From Pleurostoma richardsiae (lineage: Eukaryota; Ascomycota; Sordariomycetes; Calosphaeriales; Pleurostomataceae), in the NCBI GenBank assembly GCA_030052745.1, contig JANBVO010000013.1:1-64000 (forward strand): 64,000 nt of DNA, read 5' to 3'. Positions within the stretch are counted from its first letter, which is position 1. Every line of letters begins with the position of its first letter. The notes beneath the pieces were generated by a model. It was not told where the DNA came from. It saw only the letters and a list, made by a program, of their open reading frames with translations, and made no database searches. Below, piece after piece: positions 52,277 to 62,323 of the stretch. Made by a program: the position numbers and the translations under genes.

Positions 52277-54253
52277 ATGGGCTCAGTTGGGAGACCGGAG
52301 CACACGGCCGACTCAGAGCCGCTGATATCTGATGTCGAGCGCCAGGAGGACGAAGACACGGCGGGCCATCCAGATGCTCCCATCGATGGGGCTCCCCTCT
52401 CAGAACTAGAAGAGGACGACTCGGCCCAGCTCCCTCGGTTCCTGGAGGAAGAGGGCAAGTGGAAACAGTGGAAATGGGTGCCCTATCCCTTCAGGCGCAT
52501 CAAAACGGCAGCGGCAAAGTGGGCGAGGGGACCCCAGAATCCCCGCGACTTCAAGATCCGCCCTATCTTCCCCACCGTCCAGCTCGCACCGCTAGTTCTC
52601 CTGGACAAGGTCGTGCCGCGACGGAAGCACAAGATCGCGCTCGTCATCGTCGGCTACGCCGCGTGGATCCTGACCTTCGCCTTAGTTATGCGCCACGGTC
52701 TGTACGCTTCCGAGATAGACGAGTGGGGATCGCCCGGCGAGATCGGGTGCGGCAACACGTACTGGCTCCCGGGGAACAGGTGCGGTCTCAACGGTAACGA
52801 CTGCCGGCCTTTTAATGGCAGCGGGTTCGCGTTCCGATGTCCCGCCAACTGCGAGAGCTATCAGGTTCTGAACCCGAGGGCGGTGGGCGACCAGGAGATC
52901 GTCTACCGGCCGCTCGTCATCGGCGGGCCCGATGGTTCGTCCAAGGCCGTGTACCGCGGCGACTCCTTCATCTGCGGATCCGCTATACACGCCGGGGTCA
53001 TCTCCAACGCCAAGGGAGGTTGCGGTGTCGTGACTCTTGTGGGAGAGAGACAGAGTTATACCAGTTCAAAGCATCATGGCATCAAGAGCGTCGGTTTCGA
53101 TTCCTACTTCCCGCTGTCATACACGTTTCAAGGCGGGGTCGAGTGCAAGGCGCAAGACGTGCGATGGTCGCTGCTTGGAGTGTCCTTGGCCTTTACCATA
53201 CTATTCTCCCTGTTGACGAGGTCTCCCGCTATGTTCTTCTTCACCATATTCACTGGCACCTTCTGGCACGTCGGTCTAGCATCCGATCCGCCCAACCACC
53301 ACTCAACGGCAGACCTCATCTCAGACATACTGGGCAGGTACCTGCCGGCTATGTTTTGTGCCTGGGTGATGTACGACAAGATGGGCGTCAGGCGCACACT
53401 TCTCGGGCTCAGAGCCCAGATCGAGAAGACAATCTTGTGGCTGGGGGGCTGCTGGGTCGGCGCGTTGACGAACTACACGTTCGACTTTATTCCCATCCAG
53501 AGATTGACGGCGCACGATCTGGAAGCGCAGCCGGGCGCCAAGGCCGCTCTAGCGCTCATCATTGTCGTCTTGTCCCTGATCGTCCTCAGCCAGATCTGGT
53601 ACTTCCGACAAGAAGGTCGTCTGATCAGGTATGGCACACTGTACCTCGTCTTCCTGGGCAGCATTGCCGTCTGTCTCGTCCTGCCAGACATGAACCTGCG
53701 CATCCACCACTACGTACTCGCGCTTCTCCTGCTGCCGGGCACGAGCATGCAGACCCGCCCTGCGCTGTTATACCAGGGACTCCTCGTCGGGCTGTTCGTC
53801 AACGGCATCGCTCGGTGGGGATTTGACCCCATATTACAAACCGCATGGGCTTTGCGCGGCGATGCGCCGGTCAACTCCCCGCTGCCGGCCCTCGTAACAG
53901 CGCCGGCCATTACTATGGGCGCGAACATGTCAACTATTACGTTCAAGTGGGGGCTGCCGCCCAAGCCGGAATACGATGGCATCAGTGTCCTCGTCAACGA
54001 TGTCGAGAGGTTCCGTGGCTACTTCGGCGAGATCGAGTACTGGAACGACGAGTTCACGTGGTCGAGATCGGGAGACCAGGATGTCCCGGAGTACTTCCGG
54101 TTCGCGTACATGGAGGGGAGCAGGGCCTGGGACTACACTCGTGCGGGAACGTGGACCAGGGACGGAGAATGGATACAGATGAAGCCGGGGCCATCGAGGG
54201 TGAAGAGCCGTAGCTTAGATGGTGAAGAGAGAGCCCCTCTGAGGGGTCGATGA
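52277..54253 (+). CDS. LCCL-domain multipass membrane protein
   Basis: Intronless, 658 residues from the ATG at 52277. The N-terminal 110 residues are cytosolic and acidic, then turn basic. A membrane helix (KIALVIVGYAAWILTFALVM) precedes a lumenal or extracellular part with eight or more cysteines; its second half is an LCCL domain, from FICGSAIHAGVISNAKGGCG to HGIKSVGFDSYFP. At least seven further hydrophobic helices follow between about residues 290 and 560, and the C-terminus has a Trp-rich soluble tail (YWNDEFTWSRS). Fungal LCCL membrane proteins of this layout are conserved but their role is unknown; the domain is thought to bind lipid-like ligands. Length is normal. Confidence 0.92.
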   Translation: MGSVGRPEHTADSEPLISDVERQEDEDTAGHPDAPIDGAPLSELEEDDSAQLPRFLEEEGKWKQWKWVPYPFRRIKTAAAKWARGPQNPRDFKIRPIFPTVQLAPLVLLDKVVPRRKHKIALVIVGYAAWILTFALVMRHGLYASEIDEWGSPGEIGCGNTYWLPGNRCGLNGNDCRPFNGSGFAFRCPANCESYQVLNPRAVGDQEIVYRPLVIGGPDGSSKAVYRGDSFICGSAIHAGVISNAKGGCGVVTLVGERQSYTSSKHHGIKSVGFDSYFPLSYTFQGGVECKAQDVRWSLLGVSLAFTILFSLLTRSPAMFFFTIFTGTFWHVGLASDPPNHHSTADLISDILGRYLPAMFCAWVMYDKMGVRRTLLGLRAQIEKTILWLGGCWVGALTNYTFDFIPIQRLTAHDLEAQPGAKAALALIIVVLSLIVLSQIWYFRQEGRLIRYGTLYLVFLGSIAVCLVLPDMNLRIHHYVLALLLLPGTSMQTRPALLYQGLLVGLFVNGIARWGFDPILQTAWALRGDAPVNSPLPALVTAPAITMGANMSTITFKWGLPPKPEYDGISVLVNDVERFRGYFGEIEYWNDEFTWSRSGDQDVPEYFRFAYMEGSRAWDYTRAGTWTRDGEWIQMKPGPSRVKSRSLDGEERAPLRGR

Positions 54254-54611
54254 TCAGTTAGTTTTGAATATTTCTGCAGTATATAGTCCTTGTCATAGCA
54301 TAGACTCAAGTTGGATACCATGAATGCATTTTGCTTTTACAACAATACTCTAGAAATCACCTCTGGTCAACTTAGACACACCATCTCATTCAACTCCGGG
54401 ACCGCCGGAGACTTGTCCGGCGCACGGGATCCCCACGCGCCGGCCCCACATACTGTGATATTTCATCATCTCCGACATCTAAAAGGAGCATGTGGAATAC
54501 GCTTGCACACAACCTTCCATCCAGACTTTTTGAGAGCAACATCGAGAAGAGACACTCTAACCGGCCTGGGAGATAATAGGGAAGAATCAGCAAAGACAAC
54601 CAGTCTCCATC
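54254..54611. other. Intergenic, no gene seen
   Basis: About 360 bases holding the LCCL terminator and the promoter of the hydrolase-like gene. Confidence 0.45.
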
Positions 54612-55436
54612 ATGCCACCGCGCACCCGCGTCCCTACACAAGCGGACTTCGCGCCCCTCTCCCCGGCGCTCACCCTCTCCCTGCACTTCCCCTCCCCTCC
54701 GGAGTCCACCACTGCCATCCTCATCCTCTTCCACGGCCTCGGCGACTCGGAGGCCCCCTTCGCCGCCTTCGCCCGCGGCATGTCCCTACCCGGCGTCCTC
54801 GCCATCGCCGTCCGCGGCACCAGCCCCCTGCCGCCCTCCCTGCTGGGCGACGAGCAGCTGAGCGGCGACGGCACAGGGCACTTCCACTGGGGCGACGACC
54901 TGAACCTCGCGCCCGGCACCGGCGAGCTGGACCCGGACCCGGGGTTCGACAAGGCGGCCGGTCTTGTGATGGACCGGCTGGTGCGCGAGACGCTGGTGGG
55001 GCGGTGCGGCTGGGAGCTGAGCGACATCCTGCTCTTCGGGTTCGGCCAGGGCGGGTCCCTGGCGCTGGGGCTGGCGTCTCAGGCGCGGATGGCGCCGCGG
55101 GTGGAGGAGGTGACGGGGGATGGCGAGGCCGCCCGCGATGGCGGCAGGGCGTTCAAGGGCGTTGTGTCCATCGGCGGGCCGCTCCCGACGTCCATGATCC
55201 CCAGCATCAGCGCGAGGCCCAAGGCCAGGACGCCGGTGCTGCTGTGCCATGGTGCGGCGAGCGACGCTGTTGACGAGGACGCGGCCGATGTGGTGAAGAA
55301 GGAGTTTGCAGACGTGAAAGTCGTGCGGTGGAGGAAGCCGGACGACAGCATGCCGCGCAGCAGGGAGGAGATGCTCCCGATCATGCACTTCTTTGCGGAT
55401 CGCTTGCGCAGTGGACCAACCTTCTCCTTTGGCTAG
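54612..55436 (+). CDS. Alpha/beta hydrolase of the phospholipase/carboxylesterase family, nucleophile missing
   Basis: Intronless, 274 residues. The fold follows the acyl-protein thioesterase/carboxylesterase type: the first strand ILILFHGLGDSEAPFAAFAR contains the oxyanion HGLGD, a mid segment has FHWGDDL, and the nucleophile elbow reads LLFGFGQGGSLALGLA. At the elbow the expected GxSxG serine is replaced by glutamine (GFGQGG). The late Asp region is around LCHGAASDAVDEDAA, and a family His is not clear where expected. Hence this member probably cannot use the classic serine mechanism; it may be a binding protein or use another chemistry. I recall similar FGxQGG elbows in fungal relatives, so it is likely a conserved variant rather than a mutation. 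Very GC-rich. Confidence 0.82.
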   Translation: MPPRTRVPTQADFAPLSPALTLSLHFPSPPESTTAILILFHGLGDSEAPFAAFARGMSLPGVLAIAVRGTSPLPPSLLGDEQLSGDGTGHFHWGDDLNLAPGTGELDPDPGFDKAAGLVMDRLVRETLVGRCGWELSDILLFGFGQGGSLALGLASQARMAPRVEEVTGDGEAARDGGRAFKGVVSIGGPLPTSMIPSISARPKARTPVLLCHGAASDAVDEDAADVVKKEFADVKVVRWRKPDDSMPRSREEMLPIMHFFADRLRSGPTFSFG

Positions 55437-56402
55437 GGCTAATTGAGGATGTTGAGAAGGTCGGCAAGAAGTGCCGATTCCGGACTTGGACGACTACGAC
55501 TCAACCTTACCACTCGTCACGCAGCTCACAATGGTGTTGATGAGATACTGAAAGAGATGGCGCTTATCACCGCCAGCGACTTGAGCCGAACGACCAGTCA
55601 CAAGACTCACGCGGCCATGGGCAGGTTTACCAGCCGGCTGTTTCCCATGATGCTAGTCTTAGAGGACGGTCTGCCCGGCTCAGTCTACAACGGTCTCAAC
55701 TGCCACGGATGGCGAGACCCATGGCAAGCGCAACGAGGCTCGAGAGGTAGAGGGCCTATTCCTGAGTCCTCGGCCGGGAGGGATGCGAGGGCGCAGTATA
55801 GGGCACGCGAAGAGCTCACATGTAGACCGAGCTCAGGACTAACGAGAACTATTTCCCATGCGACGGACATTAAATGGCAGGTTTTCGACAAAGCACGCCT
55901 AGGGCTTGAAGGGGTTTGCCTTACAGGGCTGCGTCGTCAGGGCGACCTGGTATCCTTGAGTGTACGGACGAATGGGAGGGCATATGCCGTCTTTCTACTC
56001 CATGTATTCAACGTGAGCAATACAAGACCAGGTTTGCCCGTAAGCCAAGATCAAAGCCTGCGCGAAGCATTGCCTACATTATCCCGAATCCCGTTGATCT
56101 TCCGCGGCGGAGCGGCTCAAAGAACCTCGGCTCTCCCACAATATCACAACTGCGGGGCCCCGCACCGGGCCTTTGCCGAAGGCCGTCTTTCCCCAGATCA
56201 ACCCCGGCTTCAACCCACTCCGTCTAGATGTGCATGAGAGAGGAACGCTAAGTATAGGAGGAGAGTCCTCGAGGTTCTCCGTCTCTCACATTCGGAGGCG
56301 CTGCTGTGGCATGAGTTAACAATACACACCCTTCGCAATCAGTCCCTCATTTCCCCCCTCTCACTCACTTACACCCACTTACCTCCGTCCTTCAATATCA
56401 CG
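55437..56402. other. Intergenic with a long but unconvincing ORF
   Basis: About 970 bases. A plus-strand frame of 264 codons (55443-56237) is open but has no domain, mixed composition and starts within 15 bp of the previous stop. I regard it as 3' UTR and spacer. The last 120 bases before 56403 are CT-rich, marking the next promoter. Confidence 0.45.
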
Positions 56403-57694
56403 ATGGTCGGGCCTCCTCCTCTCACAGGACTCAAAGTCCTCGAATTCGCAGGTCTGGCCCCTGGTAAGTAACGCACTCCTCTCCTATCCTTCCTCCGTGT
56501 CCAACAGTCCCACCAACACAACCCGCTTTGTCTCCTGCGACAGGCCCCTTCGCCGGCCTCATCCTCGCCGACGCCGGCGCGTCCGTCCTGCGCATCGATC
56601 GCGCCGAAGACACCACCACCACCAACCCCACAGACGTAGTCCCCGTGGACCTCCTCTCCCGGCACAAGTCCTCCGTAGCCGTGGACCTCAAGTCCCCAGG
56701 CGGCATCTCCCTCGTCCGCGCCCTCGCCGCCCGCGCCGACGTGCTCATAGACCCCTTCCGGCCCGGCGTCCTCGAGCGTCTCGGCCTGGGACCGGAGCCC
56801 CTCCGCGAGGCCAACCCTCGCCTCATCTATGCCCGCCTGACGGGATTCCGCCGTGACGGCCCGCGCGCCGCGCAGGCCGGCCACGACATCAACTACCTCG
56901 CCGTGAGCGGCGTGCTGGCGCTGCTGGGCCGGCGCGGTGGTCCGCCCACTCCCCCGTGGAACATCCTCGCCGACTTCGCGGGCGGGGGCGCCGCGCTGGC
57001 GCAGGGCGTGCTGCTGGCGCTGCTGGCGCGGGAGCGCACGGGCCGCGGGCAAGTCGTGGAGGCGAGCATGGCGGACGGCGCCGCCTACCTGGCGACGTTC
57101 CCGCGGTTCGCGCTGGGGACGCCCGCCGGCGACGAGCCGAGGGGGGAGAACCTGCTCGACTCGGGGTGCCCGTACTACGACGCGTACGAGACGCGGGACG
57201 GCGGGTGGGTGGCGGTCGGGGCGCTGGAGGGGCGGTTCTTCGCGGAGCTGATTCGGGGCCTGGGGCTGGAGGGCCGGGGGTGGGAGGCGGGCAGGCTGGA
57301 CAGGGACAGGTGGCCGGAGCTGCGGGCGGTGCTGGAGGAGAGGTTCCGCAGCAGGACCAGGGCGGAGTGGGAGGCGGTGTTCGACGGGACGGACGCGTGC
57401 TGCACCCCCGTGTACGACTTCCGGGAGATGAGGGGGAGGCCGGAGAGGGAGGGGGACCAGAGGCCGGCGGTCGCGCTGAGGGAGACGCCGTGCCTCGCGG
57501 TGCACCAGGGGGCGACGGACGCGGCCTCTCAGGGCCAGGGGCCTGGTGTGCCAGGGGATGGGTACGAGGGGCAGGTGCTCGAGGCTGGGGAGGGCGGCGA
57601 GGCAGCGCTCGGGCAATGGCTTGGCTGGACGAAGGGCGTGCAGTTTGATATCCAAGGAGGTGCGTTCATTGCGAACGAGAGATCAAAACTGTGA
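56403..57694 (+). CDS. CoA-transferase family III protein, alpha-methylacyl-CoA racemase type
   Basis: Two exons, 56403-56463 and 56544-57694, give 403 residues. Splicing yields LKVLEFAGLAPGPFAGLILADAGA, the CaiB/BaiF family start with the CoA-binding loop. RADVLIDPFRPGVLERLGL and RLIYARLTGF are classic segments, and AGHDINYLAVSG supplies the catalytic His-Asp pair seen in racemases of this family. Members epimerise 2-methyl branched acyl-CoA esters in mitochondria and peroxisomes; some relatives transfer CoA instead. The C-terminal residues are not a clear PTS1. The gene is extremely G/C-rich at third positions, so the opposite strand also has a 428-codon open frame (56369-57655) that is a shadow. 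Confidence 0.92.
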
Positions 57695-58330
57695 GGCGGA
57701 CAATGCTATGCATACCTCGGTGCGCCGTGGACTTCATGGATGGTCGGCGCGAGTCGACGGGTCAAAATATGAACGAAAGCTAATATTACGAACTATATCA
57801 TACTATCATACGCCCCTAGTCAACCACTCTGCGCGAGTCCGGGAACCATTCTCTCCCTAGTCTACCAGTTGATCCCTTATCAATCACATCCCGGAACGCT
57901 CGAGGTCCCATCCCCACCCCTTTGAGCCTTCTTCCGACTTCAAAAGTGCAAAACATTCTCCACTCCATAGCATGACGAAAACGGATACAGTGATTAAAGC
58001 ACAGATATAATTGACAACAAGCTGCATCCCTCATTCGACCAAAATGGTATCGAAAAGAAAAACACCTGTCGGATCGTTCGTTCTATGGAAGGGGGTACGG
58101 GGTGGGTGTAAAGGGGGATTGGGGGTTCCTGAAGCGAGAAAAGGGTGACAGTTCGCGAACTTCTAGCCTGCCTCCACCAGACATGTACAATAAGCCCAAC
58201 CAGTCCAATCCCTGGCCGTCACAAAGGCACCTACTCCACATGAGTTGGCTGGTTCCCCTCGGCGCCGACTTGCTCGTGCTCCCAGCCGGTGAACCCGAGG
58301 TTCTCAAGACTTTCTTTAGCAGGTCTCTCT
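57695..58330. other. Convergent 3' region
   Basis: About 640 bases between the racemase gene and VPS1, both ending here. AT-richer than the flanks. Nothing else seen. Confidence 0.45.
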
Positions 58331-60782
58331 TTACTGAACCTGGCTGACAATCTCGCTCGCTCTGCTCAAGGAATCTACCATCTGCTGGCACTCCTTCCTC
58401 CGGCGGATGGTGTAGTCGCTCTCCTTGAGCAGCTCATCCAGCTCGTCCGTCCGGTACATGTTCTCGAGCAGTTCCCGCTGCATCTCCTCCTTGGTATAAC
58501 TAGAATATGAAAGTCAGTTACAGCAGTCATAAAGAGGCAGGAAATTGTGGTAGAGCATACTGAACAAGATTGAGCATGATGGCCTTGGGGACCATGTCAA
58601 TCATGGTGCGCCTGACGATGTTGAAGTAAGAAGAGATGAGGAGCTCTGCGGCGTAGGTTAGCAAAACAGGTCTCATAACGTGACAACGAGACTTTGTGGG
58701 AACATACTGATGACCTCAACCTCGATGTTCTCCCGCTCGGATAGGGTTCCTGACGCCTTCAGCGTAGGCGGCGGTGCGTCCATAGCAGCGGCTTTCTTCT
58801 TGTTCTTTGCGGCGAAGAAGCTGCCAAAGAATCCGGTGTTTGAATCGCTACCAAGGTTGGCCTCCGCCAACGTCGGGCTGGCCGCCCGGGCGGGCGTAGA
58901 TGACAACGGCTTGCCGGTCTTGGGATCTACCTGAACCGGCTTGGCTGCGGTGTGACGCTCATTCACGATCGCCATAGCCTGAGGGTGATGATGTTAGCTA
59001 GTGAAGCCTAGAGATGGCACTGGATTTGGACTTACGCGGTGTCCGTTAAGGAAGTCAGGGTGCGCGGTGTTGATATAGCACGACTCCATTGCCACGAGAT
59101 CCTTGACGAGCTTGTTGGTGGGCTCCATAGCCTTCTTGAAGAAGGCAATAACGACGTTGTGGATCTTCTCTTTCAGAGAGGGGTACCGTCTGTACAGCTG
59201 CTTCGAAAGGAGCTGAGTCAAAATCCGGACAAGCTCGTCGTAGACAAGGGAGGCACATTTGAGACTCGGGTCTTCCAGTCGCCTGACTTGTTGCTTGACG
59301 ATCATCTCGAAGGCAGTGGTGCCAACAAAAAGAGCCGGTGACGGACCCGACGAGTTGTACAAGATGGTGCGGATGTCGCCGTCCTTGACGACGTCAAAGG
59401 GATCAACCGCCTTGACGCCGTTAGAGTAAAGCTCGTGGAAGACAAAGCTGATTCTGGCGCCTCCCGAAAGCTCTGTGCTGGAGAGCTCGGTGTTGTTGCC
59501 CTCCAGGACCGTCCGCCACTCATTGGTGAACTCGGTGATGATGTTCAGAACGATGTTGGCGCTGTTTCCGAGCAGCGAGGGACCTAAGCTATCCAGCTCG
59601 GCGGAGTACTTCTGCAGCGAGCTTGCGATGCGAGCCTTGATGTCGGGCAGCGTCTGCTTGATGTGCATCATGAGGATCAGGTTGAGCTTTCGGGCCAAGT
59701 ACGGCGTTCCGCAGTATGAGCTCTTATTTCTGTATGCCTTGTGGTTCTCGAAGAAGGCCCGCTCGCCTTCCAGAGCCGCCTGGATGGGCTTCTTGTTGTC
59801 GATGTCTCGCTGACCTCTGTTCACCACAGGGACATATCCTAACCGGAGAGGGATGATTCGACCAGCGAGAATGTCGACGACATCTGTTCCCTCGTCCATC
59901 AAGTCGACCTTTGTGAGCACACCGATGGTGCGCTGACCCTCTGGGTCTACCTCCCGCGCAAGTTTCAGACCATCAGAGTTGGCCAGATCTATGTTTGCAG
60001 CCGTGACAGCAAGGATGATGGCGTTCGGCTTCTGGATATACTTGAGGACCATATCTTTGATCTGCCTCTCGATATCCCGGGGTTGATCGCCGACGGGGAC
60101 CTTCGTCAGACCGGGCAAGTCGACCAAGGTCAGGGTGAGAACATTTGGCGAGTAAACCCTCAGGTTAATCGGCGCAGGCGAGATGCCGGCATTGCGGCCA
60201 ACTTTGGCTTCCGTCTCTCTGCTGATCTCATCGCGAATCTTGTTGAAATCGTAGAACTTCTGCCCGGGAATGTGTAGGAACTCGCCCCATTCGTCGGCAT
60301 TTGCGGCCTTATCGGTGCTTTGGGCTACCTCCTCCTTCACACCGTTTGCGTGGGAAGCCGCAGGGCGGTTTATGAGTTGTAGGACGAGGGGTCGTCGGGT
60401 AACGATGCCGGAGCCTCGAGGCAAGCTAGAGATAAGAAAGTTAGCGAATCTGTGCATTCCGCCGGTATACGAAGGAGGAAGAGGGGAGGCCCTCTGGGGG
60501 ACCGCGTTTGCACCTACAAATCTCGGCCGACAATGTTCTCTAACACGGAACTCTTGCCGCTAGACTGACTTCCAACGACGACAATCTGGGGGAGATCGAT
60601 GGGGTTGTTGACTCCAACGGTAGCAAACACATCTTGAAGCTTGTTCACAAGCCTAGAAACGGGGCGGTCAGTACGGTCTCGCACCGGTGGCGCAAACACC
60701 AAGCAGGGAAAAATGTCGAACGGTCGACGTACGTGATAAGCGCCGGGTCGGAGATGCCTCCTTGCGTCGCCAGAGATCCCAT
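58331..60782 (-). CDS. VPS1: Dynamin-like GTPase Vps1
   Basis: Six exons (60733-60782, 60518-60652, 59036-60425, 58708-58978, 58561-58645, 58331-58499) give 699 residues, the normal size. The spliced start reads [20 protein letters not shown]. The GTPase domain has the P-loop GSQSSGKSS, switch I around [10 protein letters not shown], switch [12 protein letters not shown] and the TKVD base motif. The middle stalk follows, then an Ala/Lys-rich variable insert (about residues 540-590, no PH domain), and the GTPase effector domain, split by introns, ending [17 protein letters not shown] and the [14 protein letters not shown] segment favour Vps1 over Dnm1. It acts in Golgi-to-vacuole and endosomal membrane fission and in peroxisome division. 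Confidence 0.96.
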
Positions 60783-62323
60783 TTTGCGCGATGATGGCTG
60801 CGGTACCAGATCTTGGGTCGCTGGTGGACGCTTGGCTGGTACTGGCCTCCTTTTCGATAGATCCGCTTGTCGCCCGGGGTGGTAAGAAGCAAGGGTGCTG
60901 TGCAGTCTGGAGTCTGCTTCAGAGCGCGATGTCTTTGTTTGACTGCGGCAGACCTGATGTGTGTGTCCTCTCCGTCTCCCAGTAGGCAGGAGCTCGGCGT
61001 GTTTGGATGAGTTGGCTGCTTCAAGTGTGGGTTTTGGGATGCGATATGCAGCGTGGAATATTCGACTCGCCAGCCGGACGTTTACAAGGGCGACTTACGT
61101 ATGGAGTCGCCGCTAGGCTGGAGCCCGTGCTACCGACAAGCCACAGTGGCGCACGAAAAAGCACATGCAGGAAAGGGGGGCTTGGCCAATGGCAGCTGGC
61201 GCCGAACTTAGCGGAGCCCTCGTTATTGTGATGCCTGGCGTCCACGTAGCTGCTGTCGTCGCTGTCGTCAGACGTCGTCGTGGCGTAATGCGGTTAATTG
61301 CTGCCTTAGAAAGCTCTGCTCCTGAATTGTCATGATGCCTGGAAGAGTATCTGTGAACACGAGGCACCAAAGAAGGCGCACATCAAGCCGATACTATGAG
61401 AGAGAGACCATAATCAAGACAGAAGACACTCGAGACTCTTGGTTCTGCTCGTTGTAGATTGTTCACCATCTCAGTTTCAAATACAGACTGTCTAAGGTAG
61501 CAAGGTCGGTATGAACCTATGATCTGTGTGCTTGTCACCATGTATCATGTACATAGTCCACCACCTGAAGAACATCGGTCATTGGGTAGCTGTGATGTTC
61601 AGCACTTTGTCAAAACATGACCGGAACGTCAGTCTCTATTTCCCTAAGTATACTCAGACCCTAGTCCCGGTGATGGCCTAAGCATCGATACCGGTTCCAG
61701 AATGTGCAAGGCTAAAGTGGCTCATCCTGCCCGTCCGTGGACGATAATGTATTCGCAACCCTTTCGGTTCTGATATAACAAAGGCAACGTCCGTCCAACA
61801 AGTGTCCGCCTGGAAGGAATCTGCCTAGACCCATGGCGAGGGACACTCATGTGTAGCCGCTCCATAGAAACGAGTCAATGCACACAGAGAAGCCCACCGT
61901 GAGCGGTCCCCCGATTGATTTCTTGCACAGCTGTAACACTATGTCACGCCAGCAGGGCGATGAGACGGCGTCAGGAACTGGGAGAAGGTGAACATGCCGT
62001 GTCCTGGCGTCACCGCATCGGGGCAGAGAGGCAGAAATCAAGGGGCCAAGTGGTTGTTCCAGAAGGATGCCGCGCCGTTTCTCCAAGTTCGCCGGTCCAT
62101 GCAACGTGGTATGATCCAATAACATCAAGGTTGGGAAAGCGTTCATCTGATTCATGATCGTACTTCTAGGGACGGCTCGCCCCGCCAGCCGTTCGAGCTC
62201 CGATCGGCACTACTAGAGGGATGCGTCTTGACACTGAGGCTCCGTAGCCGCTCCTTGTTTGACCAGCTTGAAAGGTCCGATAGATTAGCAGGTACTCGGG
62301 TAGCAGTTAAGGAGTGGGGTCCC
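60783..62323. other. Intergenic, VPS1 promoter and 3' flank of GID7-like gene
   Basis: About 1.5 kb. A CGTCGTCGT-type run occurs near 61253-61280 (GTCGTC repeats). No protein-coding or RNA feature can be supported. Confidence 0.45.

Noticed and set aside
55443-56237. 264-codon plus-strand ORF
   Set aside because: Long, but no domain and mixed codon use; it lies within 15 bp of the previous stop and is best read as UTR and spacer.
56369-57655. 428-codon minus-strand ORF
   Set aside because: Antisense shadow of the very GC-rich racemase gene; Arg/Pro-rich with no domain.
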